A stretch of 6,942 nt of DNA from positions 15,539 through 22,480 of the forward strand of contig JAMDDL010000025.1 of assembly GCA_023488645.1 (NCBI GenBank), written 5' to 3'. The notes below the pieces were generated by a model, which had not been told where the DNA came from, ran no database searches, and saw only the letters and a program-made list of their open reading frames with translations. The position numbers and the translations under genes were made by a program. Shown here piece by piece: positions 1-5,698 of this stretch (its first letter is position 1; every line of letters starts with the position of its first letter). The DNA is from Actinomycetota bacterium (lineage in GTDB: Bacteria; Actinomycetota; Humimicrobiia; Humimicrobiales; Humimicrobiaceae).

Positions 1-1775
1 GCTACGCTTTCTGCTATTATTTTATGATCGCCTGTAATCATGGCTGTTTCAATTCCTAATTTTCTTAAGCCTTCAATGGTAGCTTTAGCAGTTTTCTTTA
101 TTTCATCAGAAACAGATAAGGCTCCTGCTACCCGACCATCAATTGAAACGATACTTACAGTTTTACCTTCCTGCAGCAGTTTTTCCGATATATTTTTTAC
201 ATTGGACAAATCAATTTTTTCATCATTTAAAAACCTTGCTGTTCCCACTAAAACCTGCCTGCCGTCAATTTTAGCTTTTACACCATGCCCTGAGACGGCT
301 TCAAAGCTAACTATATCTTCAGAAAGAGCTATGTTTTGCTTTTTTAACTCATTTACTATAGCTTCACTGAAAGGATGCCGTGACAGTTTCTGTGCTGAGC
401 CTGAAAAATACAATAAGTCGCTGGCTGAAATTCCTTCCATAGCAATTACATCTTTTACAACTGGCTTTCCTTCAGTTATAGTGCCAGTTTTGTCCAGAAC
501 AATAGACTGGATTTTAGAAGTCTGCTCTAAAGTAGTTGCATCCTTTATTAAAATATTATTTCTGGCTCCAATTCCTGTACCTACCGCAACCGCTGTTGGT
601 GTAGCAAGCCCAAGAGCATCAGGACAGGCAATTACGATTGCAGATATTGCAAAAGTGAGTGATAGCAGTAATCCTTTTCCGCCAAATACATACCAGCCTA
701 AAAATGTAAGCAGTCCTGCTCCAATTGCCAGTATAACTAAATAAGCAGCAGCCCTGTCAGCAATTCTCTGCCCGGGAGCTTTTGAATTTTGTGCATGTTC
801 GACTAATTTGATTATTTGAGCTAAAGCCGTATCGCTTCCTGTTTGAGTCACTTTAAACTGTACGGAACCTGTTTTATTTATTGATCCACCAATAACTTTA
901 TTACCATTTTTTTTATTAACAGGAATTGATTCACCTGTCACCATGGATTCGTCTATTGTTGTTTCTCCATTTACTATTTCTCCATCTATGGGTATTTTGT
1001 CACCGGGTTTTACAAGGACAATGTCATTTATGTTTAATTTGCTTGTTGGAATTACTATTTCCTTACCTTCTTTTAGAACAGTTGCCTGAGGCGGAACCAG
1101 AGCAAACAGTGCTCGCAGGGCATCGGATGTCCCACGACGGGATCGCATCTCCATCCAGTGGCCAAACAATACAAAAGTAATAAGCATTGCTGCTGCTTCA
1201 AAAAAGGTCTCACCACCTATAAATATAGTTATAGCAACACTGAACAGGTAGGCTGCCAGTACACCTGTTGCAATAAGTACAGACATGTTAAGTTTTTTAT
1301 TTTTTATAGAATGATAAGCTCCAGTAATAAAAATAGAACCAGTCCAAAATACTACAGGAGTTGTAAGAATAAATAGAAGCCAGTTTACCGGTATTGGACT
1401 TGGGAGCTTCAGTTTAAAAATACTTGTGGCAATAGGTGAGTATAAAAGAATTGGAATTGAAAAAATTAGTGAAATCCAGAATCTTCTAGCCATATCTTTT
1501 TCCATTTGTTTTGCCATCTGTGGGTTTGCCATTGCTGCTTCGTGGTCTTGATGGCTCAATTTTGAAATATTGCTGTGGTCATGCATTCCTTTAGCATGTT
1601 GCTCATGAGTCAACTTATTTTTCAAATTATATTCATATTGTTTTGCATCATAGGTGCAGCCGCAATTTATAGTTAATTCTTCTGCGTCGCACGACAAACA
1701 ATCCTTGCCGCATTTGCAATTATAATTATGGATATGTTGTTTTTCGTTTATAGGATGTGATTTATTTTGATACAT
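1..1775 (-). CDS. CopB-like P1B-type heavy-metal (probably copper) translocating ATPase, 3' end cut by window
   Basis: An integral membrane pump that would export a soft metal cation, most likely copper, using ATP. About 591 codons are visible, in an open frame with no stop. Residues 1-95 form a metal-binding-like tail with six Cys (20, 22, 26, 29, 38, 40) and many His (7, 14, 16, 57, 60, 65, 67, 75, 78). Four membrane segments lie between about residues 100 and 215. The actuator domain has TGES at 280-283. The sixth membrane segment carries C384-P385-D386 followed by ALGLATPTAVAVGTG. The phosphorylation site is D428 in DKTGT, and the P1B-specific His-Pro pair is H467-P468. The protein is cut just after the TGD motif, so the GDGVND hinge and last two helices lie outside. 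Overall similarity is to the CopB type, but CPD replaces the usual CPH or CPC, so the transported ion is uncertain. The ATG at 1775 has no clear Shine-Dalgarno; an in-frame TTG at 1781 is an alternative, and a stop follows at 1790-1788. Confidence 0.93.
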   Translation of the reverse strand, partial: MYQNKSHPINEKQHIHNYNCKCGKDCLSCDAEELTINCGCTYDAKQYEYNLKNKLTHEQHAKGMHDHSNISKLSHQDHEAAMANPQMAKQMEKDMARRFWISLIFSIPILLYSPIATSIFKLKLPSPIPVNWLLFILTTPVVFWTGSIFITGAYHSIKNKKLNMSVLIATGVLAAYLFSVAITIFIGGETFFEAAAMLITFVLFGHWMEMRSRRGTSDALRALFALVPPQATVLKEGKEIVIPTSKLNINDIVLVKPGDKIPIDGEIVNGETTIDESMVTGESIPVNKKNGNKVIGGSINKTGSVQFKVTQTGSDTALAQIIKLVEHAQNSKAPGQRIADRAAAYLVILAIGAGLLTFLGWYVFGGKGLLLSLTFAISAIVIACPDALGLATPTAVAVGTGIGARNNILIKDATTLEQTSKIQSIVLDKTGTITEGKPVVKDVIAMEGISASDLLYFSGSAQKLSRHPFSEAIVNELKKQNIALSEDIVSFEAVSGHGVKAKIDGRQVLVGTARFLNDEKIDLSNVKNISEKLLQEGKTVSIVSIDGRVAGALSVSDEIKKTAKATIEGLRKLGIETAMITGDHKIIAESV

Positions 1776-1823
1776 TTTCAACCATTTTTAATTTTTATTT
1801 ATTATTAAATTTTGACTAAACAT

Positions 1824-1829
1824 ATTATA
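1824..1829 (-). promoter_or_regulatory. Possible -10 element for the metal ATPase gene
   Basis: The minus strand reads TATAAT here, 48 nt upstream of the ATPase ATG. No good -35 lies at 16-18 nt; the nearest candidate, TTGGTT (1856-1851), is 21 nt away. Such hexamers are frequent in AT-rich DNA, so this is only a candidate. A dedicated metalloregulator could compensate for a weak -35. Confidence 0.25.
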
Positions 1830-2053
1830 AACCCTTAAAATGCATAAAAAAACCAATTATAAGCATATTATCTTTCTCATTTTCTTTAAGAGCTGAAGGT
1901 ATAGATTTTGATGCTCTTCCTTACCCTTAAATGGCAGGTGTTTAAAAGTGCTAACTAATATTTTTAATTGGGTATTTTCAGAGAGAACAAAGCTTCATTT
2001 TTTGTTATAATAATTAAAGCCGTAAGATATAAAAGAATTTTAAAGAAATTATC

Positions 2054-2081
2054 TTGAATTTGAAAGTAAAAAAGATAAAAT
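2054..2081 (+). promoter_or_regulatory. Candidate promoter for tRNA-Leu
   Basis: TTGAAT (2054-2059) and TAAAAT (2076-2081) are separated by 16 nt, a sigma-70-like layout. It would start transcription near 2088 and leave a leader of roughly 40 nt before the tRNA. A second -10-like TATAAA at 2100-2105 has no matching -35. The background is very AT-rich, so the match is suggestive only. Confidence 0.35.
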
Positions 2082-2126
2082 AAATTAACTTGCTTGTGGT
2101 ATAAAAACCAGTTTTTAAGTTGTTCG

Positions 2127-2213
2127 GGGCGAATGGTGGAATTGGCAGACGCGCCAGGTTCAGGGCCTGGTGCCCGCAAGGGCATGGGGGTTCAAGTCCC
2201 CCTTCGCCCACCA
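2127..2213 (+). tRNA. tRNA-Leu(CAG), CCA encoded
   Basis: An 87-nt class II tRNA that decodes CUG. The acceptor stem GGGCGAA (2127-2133) pairs perfectly with TTCGCCC (2203-2209), followed by discriminator A2210 and an encoded CCA (2211-2213). The anticodon stem CCAGG/CCTGG encloses the loop TTCAGGG with anticodon CAG at 2161-2163. A long variable arm, TGCCC-GCAA-GGGCA (2171-2184), is typical of tRNA-Leu. The T arm is GGGGG-TTCAAGT-CCCCC (2186-2202). All arms are intact, so it should be functional. Its 3' end is the source of the exact 25-nt repeat found again at 2361-2385. Confidence 0.97.
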
Positions 2214-2217
2214 ATAA
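2193..2217 (+). repeat. 25-nt direct repeat, copy 1 (tRNA-Leu 3' end plus ATAA)
   Basis: This copy covers the tRNA from inside the T loop through CCA, plus four further bases (ATAA). The same 25 nt recur without mismatch at 2361-2385, a 168-bp period. Identity stops sharply on both sides: tt versus aa to the left, and a versus g to the right. tRNA 3' ends are classic tyrosine-integrase attachment cores, so the pair may be attL/attR-like. A tandem duplication is the alternative. Confidence 0.9.
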
Positions 2218-2256
2218 ACGTTATAATATATTGTGACAAGGATAAGGTTAAATTAT

Positions 2257-2283
2257 TTAAAACATGCCGGTGGCATGTTTTAA
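2257..2283 (+). terminator. Probable intrinsic terminator of tRNA-Leu
   Basis: A perfect 12-bp stem, TTAAAACATGCC (2257-2268) with GGCATGTTTTAA (2272-2283), has a 3-nt loop. The T run TTTT lies in the 3' arm. It begins 43 nt after the tRNA CCA. A longer T tract is missing, so efficiency is uncertain, but position and shape fit a tRNA terminator. A degenerate relative sits at the matching place after repeat copy 2. Confidence 0.65.
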
Positions 2284-2368
2284 GGGACTTGAAAGGACGG
2301 ACTGAAGGCGACAGCCGAGGGAGTCCGCGTCTCTGCAGCGAACGAAGTGAGACGAAAGAACAAGTCCC
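2284..2368 (+). other. GC-rich structured element, predicted three-way junction ending in the tRNA-derived tail
   Basis: Three helices can be drawn. The closing stem is GGGACTTG (2284-2291) with CAAGTCCC (2361-2368). Arm 1 is CGGACT (2298-2303) with AGTCCG (2322-2327), with an inner GGC-GACA-GCC. Arm 2 is CGTCTC (2328-2333) with GAGACG (2349-2354) and a 15-nt loop. The two single-stranded linkers are symmetric, AAAGGA and AAAGAA, 6 nt each. The 3' strand of the closing stem is the first 8 nt of the duplicated tRNA end. The element begins immediately after the tRNA terminator and is much richer in GC than its flanks. It could be a structured RNA, a small palindromic repeat that targets tRNA ends, or a degenerate tRNA-like gene. 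I know no named family that matches. Confidence 0.6.
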
Positions 2369-2385
2369 CCTTCGCCCACCAATAA
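2361..2385 (+). repeat. 25-nt direct repeat, copy 2 (orphan tRNA-Leu 3' end)
   Basis: An exact copy of 2193-2217 without the rest of a tRNA: no acceptor 5' strand, D arm or anticodon arm precedes it. The following ~68 nt resemble the sequence after copy 1 at the same offsets (GGATAA, GTTAAAT, AAACATGCC, GTTTTAA), so the duplicated unit reached through the terminator region. The tRNA part is identical while the tail has diverged. Confidence 0.9.
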
Positions 2386-2427
2386 GTATTGAAAGATAGA
2401 TAGACTGGATAAAAGTTAAATGGCTTG

Positions 2428-2451
2428 AAACATGCCACAAGCGCAGGTTTT
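2428..2451 (+). terminator. Degenerate copy of the tRNA-Leu terminator hairpin
   Basis: AAACATGC (2428-2435) pairs with GCAGGTTT (2443-2450) at seven of eight positions, with one A-G mismatch and a 7-nt loop. A TTTT run ends at 2451. It lies at nearly the same offset from repeat copy 2 as the perfect hairpin does from copy 1, so it looks like a decayed duplicate. It lies 23 nt before the next start codon and might still fold. Confidence 0.4.
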
Positions 2452-2474
2452 AATCAATAATTCATGAGGTTTAG

Positions 2475-3503
2475 TTGGAACGAAGAAGCATAAAAGAACC
2501 CGTAATAACATTGATAATAATGATTATAATTGCGGCGGTAATTATAAGCTGGCTTACCGGACTCTGGAGCTGCGATAACGGCAGGAAGAATTTAAATGAA
2601 CAGAAAAAATTATCCATAGCAGATTATGTAAATTCTGCATCTGTACTTATACAGCATTCAAATAAAACATCAGTTGATTTCTTTATACTTTTAAGTCAAA
2701 TCAAAGATATTTCAAGAGAAGAACTTGATAAAAATCTTTCGGATATAACAGAAGAAAGCAGGATAAGTCTTCAAAGCTGTCTTGAAATGAATCCTCCTGC
2801 ATCCTTTGAAGTTGCTCAAGGATATCTGAAGCTTGTTCTGGATTTAAGAACAAAGGCATATGAAAATTTTAAACCTGCACTTTTTAATGCCCTTCAGAAC
2901 ATTCAGGGTGATATTGCATCATCCCAGATTACAAATGCTTTTTTAAATATGCATATGAGTGATGAGGTTTACAAGTATTTTCAGGATGAAATCAAGGCAT
3001 CAGGTGAAAAACTGGAAATTACAAATCTTACAATCCTGAATTCCAGAATTCTTAAAGACAACAATTTAATTGATCCTCAGAATGTTGCTAAATTTATTTC
3101 CGATATTAAAACAGTTGCAAATCTTCAGGAAAGAAGGGGACTTGCGCTGATAAATAACAGTATTGAATTTAATCCGAAAATTATTAATGAGCAGGGTGAC
3201 TATCTAATACTGGCAAAGGGCAATGAGATTGCTGTAACAATGATTGTTGAAAATCAGGGAAATGTTGCTGAAAAGGATGTTGTAGTAGTTATGAAATACA
3301 TTACTGAAAATAATCCTAAGGCAGAAGAGAAGACATATACCATTACCTCAATAAATCCTTCTGAACAAAAATCAGTTACAATATCCGGATTTAAAGCTTT
3401 TCCAGGCATAAAGTGCAATATTACCATTGAAGTTAAACCAGTACAGGGAGAAAGCCTGATTACTAATAATACGGCTTCCTTTAAATTTATGGTTGAAAAA
3501 TAA
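2475..3503 (+). CDS. Membrane-anchored protein of unknown function with a C-terminal CARDB-like domain
   Basis: A 342-residue protein that I do not recognise as a named family. Residues 1-10 are basic, and about 13-33 form one hydrophobic segment (LIIMIIIAAVIISWLTG) ending at a lone Cys33. The rest should therefore face outside as a type II-like anchored protein or uncleaved signal-anchor. Residues ~40-225 look mainly helical. Residues ~232-342 have the alternating beta pattern of a CARDB/Ig-like adhesion module: VENQGNVAEKDVVVVM, then SINPSEQKSVTISG, then ITNNTASFKF near the end. No catalytic motif is visible. The start is TTG: an in-frame TAG lies directly before it at 2472-2474, and GAGGT (2466-2470) gives a short but usable Shine-Dalgarno. 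The first internal ATG would delete part of the membrane segment. A cell-surface or envelope role beside the M23 peptidase is plausible but unproven. Confidence 0.85.
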   Translation: MERRSIKEPVITLIIMIIIAAVIISWLTGLWSCDNGRKNLNEQKKLSIADYVNSASVLIQHSNKTSVDFFILLSQIKDISREELDKNLSDITEESRISLQSCLEMNPPASFEVAQGYLKLVLDLRTKAYENFKPALFNALQNIQGDIASSQITNAFLNMHMSDEVYKYFQDEIKASGEKLEITNLTILNSRILKDNNLIDPQNVAKFISDIKTVANLQERRGLALINNSIEFNPKIINEQGDYLILAKGNEIAVTMIVENQGNVAEKDVVVVMKYITENNPKAEEKTYTITSINPSEQKSVTISGFKAFPGIKCNITIEVKPVQGESLITNNTASFKFMVEK

Positions 3504-3520
3504 ACGCTGTAACTTTAAAG

Positions 3521-3587
3521 ATTAAAAAATTGATTTTAGGGTTTTATATATTTATTTTTTAATATATAATATTTTCAATTTTTTAAT
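3521..3587. terminator. Long AT-rich nested inverted repeat after the CARDB-like gene
   Basis: A 13-bp outer stem, ATTAAAAAATTGA (3521-3533) with TCAATTTTTTAAT (3575-3587), encloses a 9-bp inner stem, TTATATATT (3544-3552) with AATATATAA (3561-3569). It starts 17 nt past the stop codon. T runs on both strands would allow a bidirectional terminator. The stems are almost pure A-T, so chance or a cruciform-prone spacer cannot be excluded. Confidence 0.35.
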
Positions 3588-3621
3588 TTGATTTCCATTT
3601 TAACTAATATTAAATACAGCA

Positions 3622-3667
3622 GAAATCACTTCTGGATGTAATAGGCATAGGATAAGCCGTGATTTTC
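3622..3667 (+). promoter_or_regulatory. Structured leader or terminator-like hairpin upstream of the M23 peptidase gene
   Basis: AAATCAC (3623-3629) pairs with GTGATTT (3659-3665), extendable by a G-C pair (3622/3667) with one bulged T. Inside, GGC (3644-3646) and GCC (3656-3658) form a small hairpin directly stacked on the main stem. The structure is followed by TTTTCGTTTTT and ends about 30 nt before the ATG. It could be a terminator for upstream transcripts or a cis-regulatory RNA. It is too short and lacks the conserved core for me to call it a c-di-AMP (ydaO) riboswitch, a class known upstream of cell-wall hydrolases. Confidence 0.3.
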
Positions 3668-3696
3668 GTTTTTAAAATAAATTATTTAAGTTATTT

Positions 3697-4659
3697 ATGA
3701 ATTCAGGAAAACAGCACAAGGATTACACATTAATTATTTATTCAGGTCCAAAAGATAAAGTAAGAAAATTAACAATTTCCCAGAATTTTCTTAGATTTGT
3801 TTACATATTTGCAATAATAGTAATTGCTTCTACTGCCATAGTAATCTCAAATCTTTTCATAACCCGACAGAAATTAAATGAAAAGATTGCTGAAATTGAA
3901 CGTATCGAATATAAAATTAATTATAAGGAAGTAGAGCTTGTAAATCTTGAAAAGAAAACAAGTGAAATACAATCAAAAACAAAGCTCCTTGAAAATTATT
4001 TAAAAGAAGTTCAAAACCTTGATAAATTAGTAAGAAATATAACAGGTCAGGGAGGACCTGAAAATAACGCATTTATTTATGAAAATAATTTAAATGCAAA
4101 TACTGCAATATTAAGCAATCCTGATGAAAATCTGATATATACTTCAGATCAGGAAGAAACGATTGATGATATAAATGCTTTACTGGATGAGTTGCTTGCC
4201 AAAGCTCCGGAACTGGCTGAAAGCCTTAAAAAAGATAAACAAAATATGGAAGATTATATTTATGTAAAGGACCACACGCCATCAATATGGCCGACCTGGG
4301 GCACTATTACAACATTGTTTAGTGATGGTAGGTCAAACACTACATGGTTGCCAGGCTCTCATAAGGGGATTGATATTGCAAATAATACAGGTACTAATAT
4401 TTCTGCTGCTGCTGATGGAGTTGTTATTTTTGCAGGCAGGCAGGGTGGATATGGGAATAAAGTTGTTATTTATCATATGGATAAATATACTACAGTTTAT
4501 GCGCATTTAAGTAAGATTATGGTTAATGAAGGCGATCAGGTCAAACAAGGTCAGGTTATCGGAAAAATGGGAAGCACCGGCCGAAGTACAGGTCCACATT
4601 TACATTATGAAGTATATGTAGATGGAGTTCCGCATAATCCAAAGGAATTTTTGCCTTAA
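3697..4659 (+). CDS. Membrane-anchored M23 (LytM/Gly-Gly type) peptidoglycan endopeptidase
   Basis: A 320-residue zinc metallopeptidase expected to cut peptide cross-bridges in the cell wall. Residues 1-30 are a cytoplasmic basic stretch. About 31-53 is one membrane segment, and about 55-115 a coiled coil rich in Glu, Lys and Leu. A linker runs to ~200, and the M23 domain fills ~205-320. The active-site set is complete: H222 and D226 (HKGID), H270 (YAHL), and H301/H303 (PHLHYE). By the LytM scheme H222, D226 and H303 bind zinc, while H270 and H301 assist catalysis, so it should be an active enzyme rather than an EnvC-like activator. The coiled coil is typical of division- or elongation-linked M23 proteins that partner with membrane complexes. 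The ATG at 3697 follows an in-frame TAA (3673-3675). No Shine-Dalgarno is visible (ttatttATG). It stands alone, with 193 nt before and 162 nt after. Confidence 0.93.
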   Translation: MNSGKQHKDYTLIIYSGPKDKVRKLTISQNFLRFVYIFAIIVIASTAIVISNLFITRQKLNEKIAEIERIEYKINYKEVELVNLEKKTSEIQSKTKLLENYLKEVQNLDKLVRNITGQGGPENNAFIYENNLNANTAILSNPDENLIYTSDQEETIDDINALLDELLAKAPELAESLKKDKQNMEDYIYVKDHTPSIWPTWGTITTLFSDGRSNTTWLPGSHKGIDIANNTGTNISAAADGVVIFAGRQGGYGNKVVIYHMDKYTTVYAHLSKIMVNEGDQVKQGQVIGKMGSTGRSTGPHLHYEVYVDGVPHNPKEFLP

Positions 4660-4691
4660 ATAATTACACATCACTACTTTTCTTATTTTAC

Positions 4692-4763
4692 AAAAAGATG
4701 ATTTAATATATTATTTATTTGAAATATTATTAATAAATTGCGAATGCAGGTATCATTTTTTTT
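4692..4763 (+). terminator. Possible terminator of the M23 gene
   Basis: AAAAAGATGAT (4692-4702) can pair with ATCATTTTTTT (4752-4762) over 11 bp with one G-T wobble. The 3' arm lies in a run of eight T. The loop is long (49 nt) and AT-rich, which weakens the case. No other terminator candidate is seen between the M23 gene and pheA. Confidence 0.2.
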
Positions 4764-4807
4764 AAATTTATTTTATTTGTTTAGAAAAGTTGAATTATTA
4801 ACAATTT

Positions 4808-4813
4808 TATAAT
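4808..4813 (+). promoter_or_regulatory. Candidate -10 box placing pheA on a nearly leaderless mRNA
   Basis: A consensus TATAAT ends 8 nt before the pheA ATG, so transcription would begin at about 4820-4821, almost on the start codon. No Shine-Dalgarno precedes pheA, which fits leaderless initiation. TTGAAT (4790-4795) is too close (12 nt) to be a standard -35, and the region is AT-rich, so this remains tentative. Confidence 0.35.
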
Positions 4814-4821
4814 TAAAATCT

Positions 4822-5664
4822 ATGAAAAAAATATCTTATCTTGGTCCTGAAGGAACTTTTTCGGAAGAAGCACTGTTAAAATTTGCAGGAAGTTTTAATA
4901 ACATCACTCCCCTGCCAATGCCTTCCATTGTGGATGTAATAAAAAGCGTTGACAGAGGCGAAGCAGAGGAAGGTCTTATTCCAATTGAAAATTCTCTTGA
5001 AGGATCTGTTAATATTGCACAGGATATACTGGCATTTGAAAGTGAAGCTAAGATAATCAGGGAAATTACCATAGCAATCAGGCATAATCTTATTGCAAAA
5101 AAGGGTGCAAAAATCAGCCAGATTAAAAAAATAATATCACATCCTCATGCCACTGCCCAATGCAGAATTTTTTTAAGTGACAACCTGCCTGATGCTGAAA
5201 TTATTGCAGCAAACAGCACTGCAGAAGCAGTAAGAAAATTAACTGAACTGGAATCTGATACTGCAGCTATCGGGACAAAAATTGCGGCACAATTATATAA
5301 TCTGGAAATAATAGCAGATGATATAGAAGATTCAAAGGTAAATAAGACCAGGTTTGTTTTTGTGGGAAATTTTATACCTCCAAAAAGCAGTCTTGATAAA
5401 ACATCCATAGTTTGCTTTTTAAAAAAGGATAAACCTGGAAGTCTTTATAATATACTTAAGGAATTTGCAGACAGAAATATCAATCTTACAAAAATAGAAT
5501 CAAGACCGGCAAGAAAAGACATAGGAGATTATGTGTTTATGATTGATATGGAAGGACATATTCATGATAAGGTTATCTTTGAAGCCATTGAATCCTTAAG
5601 ACGCAGTGTTTATATGATAAAGATTTTAGGATCTTATCCTGTATGGCAGGAAAAAACACAATAA
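4822..5664 (+). CDS. pheA: Prephenate dehydratase (monofunctional, with ACT regulatory domain)
   Basis: This cytoplasmic enzyme converts prephenate to phenylpyruvate, the committed step to phenylalanine. Its 280 residues match the monofunctional form, with no chorismate mutase domain in front. The catalytic part spans ~3-180: LGPEGTFSEEA (7-17), IPIENSLEGSV (53-63) and the TRF motif, T176-R177-F178, with its essential Thr. The ACT domain covers ~194-275 and carries the two phenylalanine-sensing motifs, here P205-G-S-L208 (usually GALV-like) and E226-S-R-P229. Feedback inhibition by phenylalanine is therefore expected. The ATG at 4822 gives exactly the family's usual N-terminus (MKKISYLGPEG). 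There is no Shine-Dalgarno; a TATAAT just upstream suggests a very short leader. serS starts 34 nt after the stop, so the two are probably co-transcribed. Confidence 0.97.
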   Translation: MKKISYLGPEGTFSEEALLKFAGSFNNITPLPMPSIVDVIKSVDRGEAEEGLIPIENSLEGSVNIAQDILAFESEAKIIREITIAIRHNLIAKKGAKISQIKKIISHPHATAQCRIFLSDNLPDAEIIAANSTAEAVRKLTELESDTAAIGTKIAAQLYNLEIIADDIEDSKVNKTRFVFVGNFIPPKSSLDKTSIVCFLKKDKPGSLYNILKEFADRNINLTKIESRPARKDIGDYVFMIDMEGHIHDKVIFEAIESLRRSVYMIKILGSYPVWQEKTQ

Positions 5665-5698
5665 TTTGTTTAAAAATTTAGCTTTTAGGAGATTTGAA

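Larger units (their letters stand above)
1776..2126. other. Non-coding gap between the divergent ATPase gene and tRNA-Leu
   Basis: This 351-bp AT-rich stretch has no convincing gene. It must hold the promoters of the leftward ATPase and the rightward tRNA. A 6-bp inverted repeat, AAGAGC (1888-1893) with GCTCTT (1913-1918), sits in the middle. I see no CopY-type operator (TACAnnTGTA) and no obvious CsoR-type palindrome. On the minus strand a frame stays open from 1994 to a TAA at 1857-1859. It gives 45 sense codons with protein-like composition, including HLPFKGKEEHQNLYLQLLKK, but has no start codon before residue 39. It could be a decayed gene end or chance; I do not recognise it. Confidence 0.6.

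Noticed and set aside
40..1376. Three plus-strand frames opposite the metal ATPase
   Set aside because: The minus strand carries an unbroken, motif-complete P-type ATPase; the opposite frames are low-complexity shadows.
1964..2214. Two overlapping minus-strand frames antisense to tRNA-Leu
   Set aside because: They depend on the antisense of the tRNA and its AT-rich upstream region and show no protein signature.
2193..2385. A two-unit CRISPR-like or regularly spaced repeat array
   Set aside because: There are only two copies, the repeat is clearly the tRNA-Leu 3' end, and the 143-bp spacing is far too long for a CRISPR spacer.
2094..2399. A 101-codon plus-strand frame running through the tRNA, terminator and structured element
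   Set aside because: It is an artefact of reading a functional tRNA gene and its duplicated tail; both tRNA-derived parts give the same VPLRPP peptide because the DNA is repeated. It has no Shine-Dalgarno or coherent protein fold.
3600..3696. A ydaO-type c-di-AMP riboswitch before the M23 gene
   Set aside because: The context fits, but the leader is far too short and I cannot find the conserved GC-rich core of that class.
4660..4821. A T-box or attenuator controlling pheA
   Set aside because: There is no T-box consensus, no Phe-rich leader peptide and no clear antiterminator pair in these 162 AT-rich bases.
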